Assembly (NCBI RefSeq): GCF_011751885.2
Contig: NZ_CP061771.1
Coordinates: 496,001 to 560,000 of the forward strand
DNA from: Salinibacterium sp. ZJ450
GTDB taxonomy: Bacteria; Actinomycetota; Actinomycetes; Actinomycetales; Microbacteriaceae
Direction of reading: 5' to 3'
DNA length: 64,000 nucleotides
The notes beneath the pieces are model-generated. The model was not told the origin of the DNA. It searched no databases and saw only the letters and a program-made list of their open reading frames with translations. The position numbers and the translations under genes are program-made. Positions 56,859 through 64,000 of the stretch are shown here, piece by piece. Numbering within the stretch: position 1 is the first letter of the stretch; each line of letters opens with the position of its first letter.

Positions 56859-59800
56859 CACCCACGGGTCCGGAGTACTTCTACGTGGAGAAGCCAAGCA
56901 TGGAGCTGCTTGAGCAACTCGGATGGACTCCGCTGGACGCCTTCCAGGAGACTCTCGGACGCCAGGGCACACTCGGGCGTGACTCCCAACACGACGTCGT
57001 TCTCACTCATCGATTGCGGCTCGCCATGCGCAAACTCAACCTCGAAAATGTGCCAGACGCCTCGATCAACGATGCGATCGAGGCGCTAACCAAGGATCGG
57101 TCCATCCTGGATCGCGTTCGTGCCAACCGTGAGGTCTATGACTTGCTGCGTGATGGTTACCGCGCCGAGTGGATTGACATCAACGGTGACAAGCGCATCG
57201 AAACCGTGTCGTACCTCGATCTTGCGAATCCTCACAACAATGACCTACTGGCCGTGCAACAGATGTGGGTCAAGGGAAACCTGCACAGCCGGCGTCTCGA
57301 CGTCGCACTGTTCGTCAATGGCGTACCACTCGTCCTAATGGAGTTCAAGGAACCCAACGAGCCGATCAAGTCCGCCTACGATGCGAACCTCACGGACTAC
57401 CGCGACACAGTCCCTCAACTGTTCATTCCCAACTGCTTCGTGCTGCTCTCTAACGGGAGTGAGGCCAAGGTGGGGTCGACGTTCTCGCCCTGGGAATTCT
57501 TCAGCGACTGGAAGGTTATCGACGCTGATGGGACGCGCGGTGCCATTGCGCTCGAAACTGCGCTTCGGGGGACGTGCGACCCGGCGATCTTGCTCGATTT
57601 GTTCGAGAACTTCGTCGCCTACATGGAGCGCCCCGGCGGCCTTATCAAGGTCGCTGCGCGATCGCACCAGTTCCTCGGCGTTAATGCCGCGATCGAGAAC
57701 CTGTACCGGGCACGCGCTGAGCAAGGGAAGCGCCTCGGTGTCTTCTGGCACACGCAGGGATCGGGCAAGTCCCTTTCGATGCTGTGGTTCACGCAGAAGG
57801 TGCTGCGCCAAGTAGCGGGGAAGTGGACCTTCGTGATGGTCACCGACCGGACAGAACTCGACACCCAACTGCATGGGGAGTTCGCAGATGCCGGAGCCAT
57901 CGCACCTGAGGCGCGGGTCCACGCTGAGTCGATCGCGCACTTGCGGGAATTGTTGGCTGCGGATCACCGCTACGTATTCACCTTGATCCAGAAGTTCCAG
58001 CCGTCCAAGGGCCTGGGCGAGCGGGAGATGCCGGTGCTCTCGGAGCGTTCCGATGTCATCGTCATCACCGACGAAGCGCATCGCAGCCAGTACGACACTC
58101 TTGCGCTCAACATGCGCACCGCGCTACCCAATGCCGCGATGATGGGTTTCACCGGTACCCCGTTGATCGCTGGCGAGGAACAGGCAACCCGCGAGCAGTT
58201 CGGCGAGTACGTGAGCGTGTACAACTTTCGGGACGCCATCGAGGACGGTGCGACGGTGCCCCTGTACTACGAGAACCGCATCCCCGAACTGCAGCTGGTC
58301 AATGAAGACTTTTCAGACGAGCTTGACGCCATCCTTGAAGACGCCGAACTTGACGAGGACGCCGAGGGCCAGCTGGCCAGAGCGTTCGGTACGCAGTACA
58401 CGCTGCTGACCCGACCCGAGCGGTTGAAGACGATCGCCAAGGACCTGGTAACCCACTTCGTTGGCCGTGGATTCAGCGGCAAGGCGATGTACGTCGGACT
58501 CGACAAGGCCGCTGGCGTTCGCATGTACAACATGGTCGGGGAGGCGTGGGCCGATCATCTTGCCGAACTGAAGGACCAGCATGATGCGCTTCCTGAGTTG
58601 GAACGACCGTGGCTGGCCTCACGCATCGAATTGATGGAGACCACTGACATGGCGGTCGTGGTGTCGCAGAGCCAGAACGAGTTGAAGATGCTTGACGACC
58701 TCGGCCTGGACATCCGCCCTCACCGGGAGCGAATGAATCGCGAGGACCTTGCCGAGAAGTTTAAGGACGCCGACGATCCGCTGCGCTTGGTGTTCGTTTG
58801 TGCGATGTGGATGACCGGTTTCGACGCCCCCAGCGTGTCGACGGTTTACCTTGACCGTCCGATGAAGAACCACACGCTCATGCAGACCATTGCACGTGCC
58901 AACCGTGTCTTCCCTGAGAAGGACAATGGTCTGATCGTGGACTATGTCGGCGTCTTCCGGAATCTTGAGAAGGCGCTGGCGATCTACGGTGCTGCAAGTG
59001 CTGGCGAGTCGCCCATCGAGATCGTCGACGCGCTTTCGGGTGAGCTTGATGCAGCCGTCGCCGAGTTGTTCCAGTTCTGCGCTGGTCTCGGGGTGGACCT
59101 CGTCGCCATGCGCGATGCCGAAGGTTTTGACCACATCGCGAAACGCGACGCAGCGGTCGAGGCGCTCCTCGTGGACGAAGACACCCGGACTAACTTCCAG
59201 CAGAAGGCTCGCCAGGTACGGAAACTCTTTAAGGCACTCCTCCCTAACCCGAAGGCTGCGGCGCAGCAACGCAATGTTGCCGCGATCCGGGTCCTCGCCG
59301 AGCGCATCGCCGACGTCACGAGGCTGCACAAGGCTGACCTCGCAGCGGTCACTGACGCCGTGGATGCCTTGCTCGACCGATCTGTAGGTGCCGAGGAGTA
59401 CGTCATCCGCGCGGCAGCAGAAGGAGCCAAGCCGGATCCGTTGATCGACCTGTCGTTGATTGACTTCGATGCACTGGCTGCGAAGATCGCAGGGCGCAAG
59501 CGTGCCGAGACCGACCGGCTAGCCCATCTATTGCGCCAGCAGGCCATCAGTGCGGCGGCGCGCAATCCGACGCGGTACGAACTCGTCGAGCGGATTGAAC
59601 AGCTGATCTCGGACTACAACGCTGGAAGCGTCAACATCGATGAATATCTCCACCGTCTGATTGAACTCACGCAAACGTTGACCAAAGAAGAAGGCCGCTC
59701 TGTCCGCGAAGGCATGACTGAGGAAGAACTCGCGATCTTCGACCTGCTGACCCAGCCAGATCCCGTGCTGACCACCGACGAGCGTGAGACCGTGAAGGCG

Positions 59801-60199
59801 AGCGCGAGGCAGCTTTTGACGCACCTCCACGACAAGCTTGTCCAGGACTGGCGTCGCAAGGTGGCCGCGACAAACGACGTCAACAGCACGATCCGACGTG
59901 TCCTTGACCGAGGGCTCCCTGAGGCGCCGTACACAATGGACATCTTCACCACCAAGGTGCAGCTCGTGTTCGACCACGTCATTACCGCCTACGGCGACAA
60001 CGGAGAGAGCGCCTACTCTCCCAGGGCTGATCTCTACTTCCCGGCGCAGGGAACGGTCGAATACGCGGGACCTATCGACGTGCACAAGATCGCAGACGAC
60101 GTCGTTGCGCGCATTTATCGTGACCCCGACTTTGCCGCTCAGGTTGCGGCGCAGTTGGATGTGGGCTATGTGGGTGAACCAGCCCGCTCAGGGTCCTGA
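56855..60199 (+). CDS. hsdR: Type I restriction-modification system endonuclease/translocase subunit
   Basis: 1114 residues. The N-terminal nuclease domain is PD-(D/E)XK (GVPLVLMEFKEPN, with the DVALF Asp before). The SF2 translocase motor has motif I FWHTQGSGKSLSMLWF, Ia VTDRTELD, motif II VITDEAHRSQY, III MGFTGTPL and motif VI IARANRVF. The C-terminal helical domain binds the methylase. Length is normal for HsdR. It is last in a closely overlapping operon and a hairpin-rich stretch follows. Confidence 0.95.
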   Translation: MTPTGPEYFYVEKPSMELLEQLGWTPLDAFQETLGRQGTLGRDSQHDVVLTHRLRLAMRKLNLENVPDASINDAIEALTKDRSILDRVRANREVYDLLRDGYRAEWIDINGDKRIETVSYLDLANPHNNDLLAVQQMWVKGNLHSRRLDVALFVNGVPLVLMEFKEPNEPIKSAYDANLTDYRDTVPQLFIPNCFVLLSNGSEAKVGSTFSPWEFFSDWKVIDADGTRGAIALETALRGTCDPAILLDLFENFVAYMERPGGLIKVAARSHQFLGVNAAIENLYRARAEQGKRLGVFWHTQGSGKSLSMLWFTQKVLRQVAGKWTFVMVTDRTELDTQLHGEFADAGAIAPEARVHAESIAHLRELLAADHRYVFTLIQKFQPSKGLGEREMPVLSERSDVIVITDEAHRSQYDTLALNMRTALPNAAMMGFTGTPLIAGEEQATREQFGEYVSVYNFRDAIEDGATVPLYYENRIPELQLVNEDFSDELDAILEDAELDEDAEGQLARAFGTQYTLLTRPERLKTIAKDLVTHFVGRGFSGKAMYVGLDKAAGVRMYNMVGEAWADHLAELKDQHDALPELERPWLASRIELMETTDMAVVVSQSQNELKMLDDLGLDIRPHRERMNREDLAEKFKDADDPLRLVFVCAMWMTGFDAPSVSTVYLDRPMKNHTLMQTIARANRVFPEKDNGLIVDYVGVFRNLEKALAIYGAASAGESPIEIVDALSGELDAAVAELFQFCAGLGVDLVAMRDAEGFDHIAKRDAAVEALLVDEDTRTNFQQKARQVRKLFKALLPNPKAAAQQRNVAAIRVLAERIADVTRLHKADLAAVTDAVDALLDRSVGAEEYVIRAAAEGAKPDPLIDLSLIDFDALAAKIAGRKRAETDRLAHLLRQQAISAAARNPTRYELVERIEQLISDYNAGSVNIDEYLHRLIELTQTLTKEEGRSVREGMTEEELAIFDLLTQPDPVLTTDERETVKASARQLLTHLHDKLVQDWRRKVAATNDVNSTIRRVLDRGLPEAPYTMDIFTTKVQLVFDHVITAYGDNGESAYSPRADLYFPAQGTVEYAGPIDVHKIADDVVARIYRDPDFAAQVAAQLDVGYVGEPARSGS

Positions 60200-60278
60200 T
60201 TCGTTCCAACGAATCATCTGGTCCGTCTAACCCACAGGACCTGGGCGATCACCCTCGCTGCTTCAGCCGCTGCTGGTT

Positions 60279-60343
60279 GAGTGTCCGACTGCCTCGTTCT
60301 TGCTGCTTCCGCTGCCCTTTGAGGGTCCCTCAAACGGACACTC
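60279..60343. terminator. Nested inverted repeats after hsdR, near the island's right margin
   Basis: Outer arms gagtgtccg (60279-60287) and cggacactc (60335-60343) enclose an inner perfect palindrome tttgaggg/ccctcaaa at 60318-60334. They lie 80 bases after the hsdR stop and could end its transcript. The 320 bases between hsdR and the next gene hold no gene. Confidence 0.5.
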
Positions 60344-60519
60344 GGACTCGCCAGCTCGCGGCGAGCGTCGACTGCACGATTCCGCCTGCGACTGCAATCG
60401 TGGCCCAGCGTGATTGACCTCTCGATAGCGATACGCGCTTGGCGATCGTCCCGCGATCACGTGGTTGTCTGTGGACGGCGTCAGGGAATATTCGCCGCCG
60501 CTCCCACCTTGCACACATC

Positions 60520-61542
60520 ATGCGAGCCATCATCTACTCTCGGTCCGGCCCCTCATTGGTCCTCGAACTCACCGACCGCGAGCCCGCCGCGCCCGGCCCG
60601 GATGAGGTGCGAGTCCGTGTCGCCGTGTCGGGCGTCAATCCGACGGATTGGAAGGCCCGCGCGAGCAAGCCCGTCGAGTTCGAAGAGGTTGTCCCGAACC
60701 AGGATGGCGCCGGCGTCGTCGATGCTGTCGGCTCGGACGTCGAGGATCTGAGGATCGGCGACCGCGTATGGCTCTTCCTCGCCGCCCACCAGCGTCCGAC
60801 GGGGACAGCGCAGGAGTTCACGGTCGTGCCGGCAAGCCGCGTTGTCCGTCTGCCCAACAGCATCGGGTTCGACGTCGCCGCCAGCCTGGGCGTTCCCGCG
60901 ATGACCGCCCACCGTGCGCTCACCGTGCACGAGTTCGGCCCGGCGCGTCTCGCACCCGGCACCCTCGATGGCCGTGTGGTGCTGGTGCAGGGCGGAGCTG
61001 GGGCCGTCGGGCACGCCGCGATCCAACTGGCGGTATGGGCAGGTGCGACCGTGATTGCCACGGTCAGCAACGACGACAAGGCAGCACTCGCCCGCGCAGC
61101 GGGCGCGCATCACGTTTTTCAGTACCCGGATGGCGAGCTCTCGGCCAGGGTGTATTCCGTCGCTCCAGGCGGCGTCGACCACATTGTCGAAGTCGCACCC
61201 GCTCAGAACGCTGCGCTCGATGTAGAGGTGCTCGCCAACCACGGCAGCATCGCGTACTACGCGAACAACAACGGCGACGAGTTCACCGCTCCGATCATGA
61301 CCAGCTATGCGAAGAACGTTCGCTGGCAGGGACTGCTGCTCTACACCGTCGGGCGGGAGGCACTCGCCGTCGCCGCGGAAGACATCACTGCCGCGCTCGA
61401 GGCGGGTGCTCTTCCCGTGGGCGCGGAAGCCGGGCTGCCGCTGACGTGGTTCTCACTCGAGGACACGGCAGCCGCTCACGATGCCGTTGAAGACGGAGTC
61501 ACCGGAAAGGTGCTCATCAGCGTCGCGGACGACCTACGCTGA
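60520..61542 (+). CDS. NADPH:quinone reductase-like (MDR family) oxidoreductase
   Basis: 340 residues starting MRAIIYSRSGPS at ATG 60520. N-terminal GroES-like domain (DEVRVRVAVSGVNPTDWKAR; PNQDGAGVVDAVG) and a Rossmann domain with AGAVGHAAIQLA (GxGxxG-like) place it in the zinc-independent quinone oxidoreductase branch of medium-chain dehydrogenases; structural zinc cysteines are absent. Substrate unknown. It marks the return to ordinary metabolic genes. Confidence 0.88.
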   Translation: MRAIIYSRSGPSLVLELTDREPAAPGPDEVRVRVAVSGVNPTDWKARASKPVEFEEVVPNQDGAGVVDAVGSDVEDLRIGDRVWLFLAAHQRPTGTAQEFTVVPASRVVRLPNSIGFDVAASLGVPAMTAHRALTVHEFGPARLAPGTLDGRVVLVQGGAGAVGHAAIQLAVWAGATVIATVSNDDKAALARAAGAHHVFQYPDGELSARVYSVAPGGVDHIVEVAPAQNAALDVEVLANHGSIAYYANNNGDEFTAPIMTSYAKNVRWQGLLLYTVGREALAVAAEDITAALEAGALPVGAEAGLPLTWFSLEDTAAAHDAVEDGVTGKVLISVADDLR

Positions 61543-61813
61543 AGGATCCCCACGCATGGTAACTGAGGACCACGCGGCTCGCGTGCACCCCGAGGCGCTC
61601 GGTGACCTCTTCCGAACGTGTGCACTGCGCAAACGAATCGAGGCTGTCGAGCACCTCGCCCATCAGGACTCGGCAGCGGCTTCGGTGGCCATGGATCCCG
61701 GCACGTTGCACCAGCCGCGGAGCGCGTCCGAGTCGTCACCGAGTTGCTGGCCATCCTGGTGACGCTCACTTGCCGCCACCGGGCGAAGGCGAGCGCGTTG
61801 GGTCATGACGTTG
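61543..61813. pseudogene. Possible decayed small gene between oxidoreductase genes
   Basis: A plus-strand frame at 61556 (MVTEDHAARVHPEALGDLFR) runs 68 codons, after which protein-like sequence continues in another frame (ERVRVVTELLAILVTLTC near 61715), suggesting a frameshift. Too short to name. Confidence 0.3.
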
Positions 61814-62701
61814 TTAGCTGGAGGCGCTGTTCGTATAGATATTGATGATGGCTGAATCGTCGTGCTCCGCGAGCCCGTGCCGTATCGCGGCCCTCCACTG
61901 CTCGGATGCCGCTCGAAGAACTACGGCATCCAGTCCGACACCCGCTGCGGCTTGGAGAGCAAGCTGTGCGTCTTTGGCGAGGATGGATAGATGAGTAACT
62001 GCCTCACGGCTGCTGCTGTCTTGGATCATCCGTGGTCCGCGATCAATAAGCATCCAGGAACTACCGGCGCCCTCAGAAATCAGCTGCAGTGTCGTCTTCG
62101 GGTCCAGGCCGAGACGTGTGGCCAGAGCAAGGGCCTCTGCAGCGACCACGACGTGTGAAGTTGCTAAGACCTGGTTAACAACCTTGACGTGCTGCCCGTC
62201 GCCGACGCGGGTGCCACAATGTTTGACTGTGCCGGTGTGCGACAGGATCTCCGCAGCGAGCTGAACTTCGAAGGCGGCTCCGGCCGCAAAGATTGTCAGG
62301 CCGCCGCTCTCTGCACCCGCGACACCGCCGGTGACTGGGCAGTCCACGACTCCGATGCTGAGGGGTGCCATCACGTGCTGAAAACCGATCACGGCATCGG
62401 CGCCGACGGTGCTCATCACGCAAACCAGCTCGATCGCAGTCGACTGCGAGAAGATCTCGCTTGACGCGAGAGATGCGAGGTCTTCTGGGGTGGCGACCAT
62501 CACGATTAGCACCTGACACTCTGTTAGCGCTGCGGCGTCTGTGCTGGCGGCGATGCCGGCGTCTTTGGCCATGTCGACTCGACCCTGGGCGATGTCCGCC
62601 GCGATTACGCGGTAGCCGCCTTCTAATATCCGTCGAGCCATGGGTAACCCCATGGCGCCGAGTCCGAGGAAGCCCACGCTGGGACGGGTGAGCTGGCTCA
62701 T
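61814..62701 (-). CDS. NAD(P)-dependent beta-hydroxyacid dehydrogenase (3-hydroxyisobutyrate dehydrogenase-like)
   Basis: 295 residues from ATG 62701, which overlaps the stop of the E1-beta gene. GFLGLGAMGLPMARRIL (GxGxMG) binds the cofactor near residue 10. DCPVTGGVAGAESGGLTI is the substrate-binding signature and VKVVNQVLATSHVVVAAEALAL contains the catalytic Lys (first K of VKVVNQ). Longer upstream frame is a shadow. In an operon with a 2-oxoacid dehydrogenase E1 it may feed a catabolic pathway for a branched or hydroxy acid. Confidence 0.9.
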   Translation of the reverse strand: MSQLTRPSVGFLGLGAMGLPMARRILEGGYRVIAADIAQGRVDMAKDAGIAASTDAAALTECQVLIVMVATPEDLASLASSEIFSQSTAIELVCVMSTVGADAVIGFQHVMAPLSIGVVDCPVTGGVAGAESGGLTIFAAGAAFEVQLAAEILSHTGTVKHCGTRVGDGQHVKVVNQVLATSHVVVAAEALALATRLGLDPKTTLQLISEGAGSSWMLIDRGPRMIQDSSSREAVTHLSILAKDAQLALQAAAGVGLDAVVLRAASEQWRAAIRHGLAEHDDSAIINIYTNSASS

Positions 62702-63720
62702 CAGTTCCTCGCAGTGAGTTCGGCGTCGATGTTGATTGCTCGCATTCTTTGAACCGTTTCGACGATCTCGTGCACCTGCGGAACAATCGCTGCTTCCAGC
62801 GCGGCGCTGTATGGCACCGGAGTCCGCGCCGCACCCAGCCGTGCTGGTGCGTTGTCGAGGTGCTGCCAGCACTCCGTGGCTGCGCGGGCGATAATCTCCG
62901 CGCCCCATCCGAAGTCCTGAACAGCTTCGTGCACAACGACGAGGTTGCGGGTTTTCTGGATTGACCGGCGCACGGCTTCAAAGTCGAGCGGGTGCAAGGT
63001 CCGCGGATCTACGATTTCGGCTTCGATCCCTTGCGCCGAGAGCTCATTCGCCGCCTCGTGGCACCAGCGCAATGCGCGTTGAGTTGCGACGAGCGTTACA
63101 TGTTGCCCCGGACGGGCGATGCGGGCGACGCCGAAGGGGATCGCCGCACCAGAGACCGGGCCTTTGTCGAAATAGAGATCCTTGTGCTCAAGGAAGATCG
63201 TCGGGTTCGGGCTGGCGATCGCGCTGCGCAGCAAACCGTACGCGTCGTCCGGGGTTGCCGGAACGGCGACCTCTAGCCCCGGAATGTGTGCGAAAAGGGT
63301 TTCGAGCGACTGCGAGTGCTGCGCTGCCTTGCCGATGCCAGAGCCGCCGTTAGTGCGTACCACAAGTGGGACTTTGAACTGGCCACCGAACATGTAGCGA
63401 GCTTTCGCGGCCTGGTTGATGAGCGCATCGAGGCCGAGGAGGGTGAAGTCGGAGTACATGATCTCGACGATGGTGGGTGTGCCGGTCATGGCCGCTCCGA
63501 CACCGGCGGCGAGAATGACTTCCTCGCTGATGGGAGTGTCGCGGACGCGGCTACGCCCGAACGAGGACGCCAGCTTCCTGGTGACGCCGTATATACCCCC
63601 GCCGGTGCCCCACGTGGTGATGTCTTCGCCCATAATAAGGAGACGCGGGTCTTCGCTGAACGCATCGTGGAGAGCGAGGTTCAGCGACCGCCAAGTGGTC
63701 AGATTTTGGTTGGCCATCAT
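62701..63720 (-). CDS. Thiamine-diphosphate 2-oxoacid dehydrogenase E1 component, beta subunit
   Basis: 339 residues. Features are LLIMGEDI (Glu that activates the cofactor), DTPISEEVILAAGVGAAMTG, RTNGGSGIGKAAQHSQSLE and the C-terminal transketolase domain with VDPRTLHPLDFEAV and VVVHEAVQDFGWGAEI. It fits pyruvate, acetoin or branched-chain type E1-beta; which one cannot be decided. The stop overlaps the downstream dehydrogenase start and its ATG overlaps the alpha subunit stop. Confidence 0.9.
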   Translation of the reverse strand: MMANQNLTTWRSLNLALHDAFSEDPRLLIMGEDITTWGTGGGIYGVTRKLASSFGRSRVRDTPISEEVILAAGVGAAMTGTPTIVEIMYSDFTLLGLDALINQAAKARYMFGGQFKVPLVVRTNGGSGIGKAAQHSQSLETLFAHIPGLEVAVPATPDDAYGLLRSAIASPNPTIFLEHKDLYFDKGPVSGAAIPFGVARIARPGQHVTLVATQRALRWCHEAANELSAQGIEAEIVDPRTLHPLDFEAVRRSIQKTRNLVVVHEAVQDFGWGAEIIARAATECWQHLDNAPARLGAARTPVPYSAALEAAIVPQVHEIVETVQRMRAINIDAELTARN

Positions 63721-64000
63721 GCGCTCGCTTCTACGTCGGTAAATGCTGTGCCGACCGCGGGAAACGGTGAGGCATCGGCGAACGCGTATGCGGCGTCGAC
63801 GGCGCGCACCGCGTCCTGATGAATTTGTTCGAGTTCGGCGTCGTCGAGGACGGCACCGTCGATGAGTCGCTTGGTGAGCCGCGCGATTGGGTCGCGGGCA
63901 TGTGCGGCTTCGACAGCTTCCCGAGTCCGATAGATCTCGGTGTCGTCTGCCATGTGACCGAGGTAGCGGTAGGTGTCGGCGACGAGGAAGGTCGGTCCGT
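63717..64000 (-). CDS. Thiamine-diphosphate 2-oxoacid dehydrogenase E1 component, alpha subunit (C-terminal part, start outside window)
   Basis: The last ~94 codons are present. GPTFLVADTYRYLGHMADDTEIYRT at the edge is the E1-alpha C-terminal signature. The frame stays open to base 64000, so the apparent ATG at 63953 is internal. It overlaps the beta-subunit start by four bases, giving an alpha-beta-dehydrogenase operon. Confidence 0.88.
   Translation of the reverse strand, partial: GPTFLVADTYRYLGHMADDTEIYRTREAVEAAHARDPIARLTKRLIDGAVLDDAELEQIHQDAVRAVDAAYAFADASPFPAVGTAFTDVEASA

Overview
The window reads as the chromosome of a high-GC Gram-positive bacterium, most likely a Microbacteriaceae-type actinobacterium. 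The basis is gene content and order: GT2/DUF5719, DUF3499/phosphomannomutase, ahcY, RDD/SpoIIM-like, DUF58-MoxR-DUF4350-DUF4129, mtrA-mtrB-lpqB, comF-hpf-secA and an Rv3235-family gene. This is a conserved actinobacterial housekeeping neighbourhood with dense, overlapping genes and GTG/TTG starts.

Layout. (1) 1-28389 is core chromosome: cell-envelope and sugar metabolism, the methyl cycle, the MtrAB-LpqB envelope signalling operon, ribosome hibernation, SecA, and a few small secreted or membrane proteins. (2) 28390 to about 60400 is an accessory region, AT-richer to the eye, with repeats, gene fragments and long stretches without genes. It holds three membrane-anchored proteins of unknown role (29-32 kb), a PD-(D/E)XK-type nuclease-like protein (33 kb), a small possible Cas2-like-fold protein between two copies of a decayed coding fragment (35-36 kb), an HNH nuclease, a DUF2188/unknown/TraB-like operon, a dynamin/IRG-like GTPase, and then a complete Tn7-like transposition module (tnsA-tnsB-tnsC plus two tandem tniQ genes, 41.6-49.1 kb). 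Next come an HTH/helicase-associated-domain gene pair, a RloC/PrrC-like anticodon-nuclease candidate and a type I restriction-modification operon (hsdM-hsdS-hsdR). (3) 60520-64000 returns to metabolic genes: a zinc-independent quinone-oxidoreductase-like enzyme and an overlapping operon of a thiamine-diphosphate 2-oxoacid dehydrogenase E1 (alpha cut by the window edge, beta complete) with a beta-hydroxyacid dehydrogenase.

The most noteworthy system is the Tn7-like module. TnsA carries a PD-(D/E)XK signature, TnsB a DD(35)E signature and TnsC Walker A and B motifs. They are followed by two paralogous TniQ-type proteins whose C-termini carry two and three repeated zinc-ribbon units instead of the usual short tail. 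A winged-helix/MbcA-like gene overlaps the end of the second tniQ. I could not fix the transposon ends or target-site duplication, and I see no CRISPR array, Cas effector, tRNA or integrase in the window. The second system of interest is the RloC/PrrC-like gene divergent from hsdMSR, matching the known pairing of tRNA-cutting suicide nucleases with type I R-M systems.
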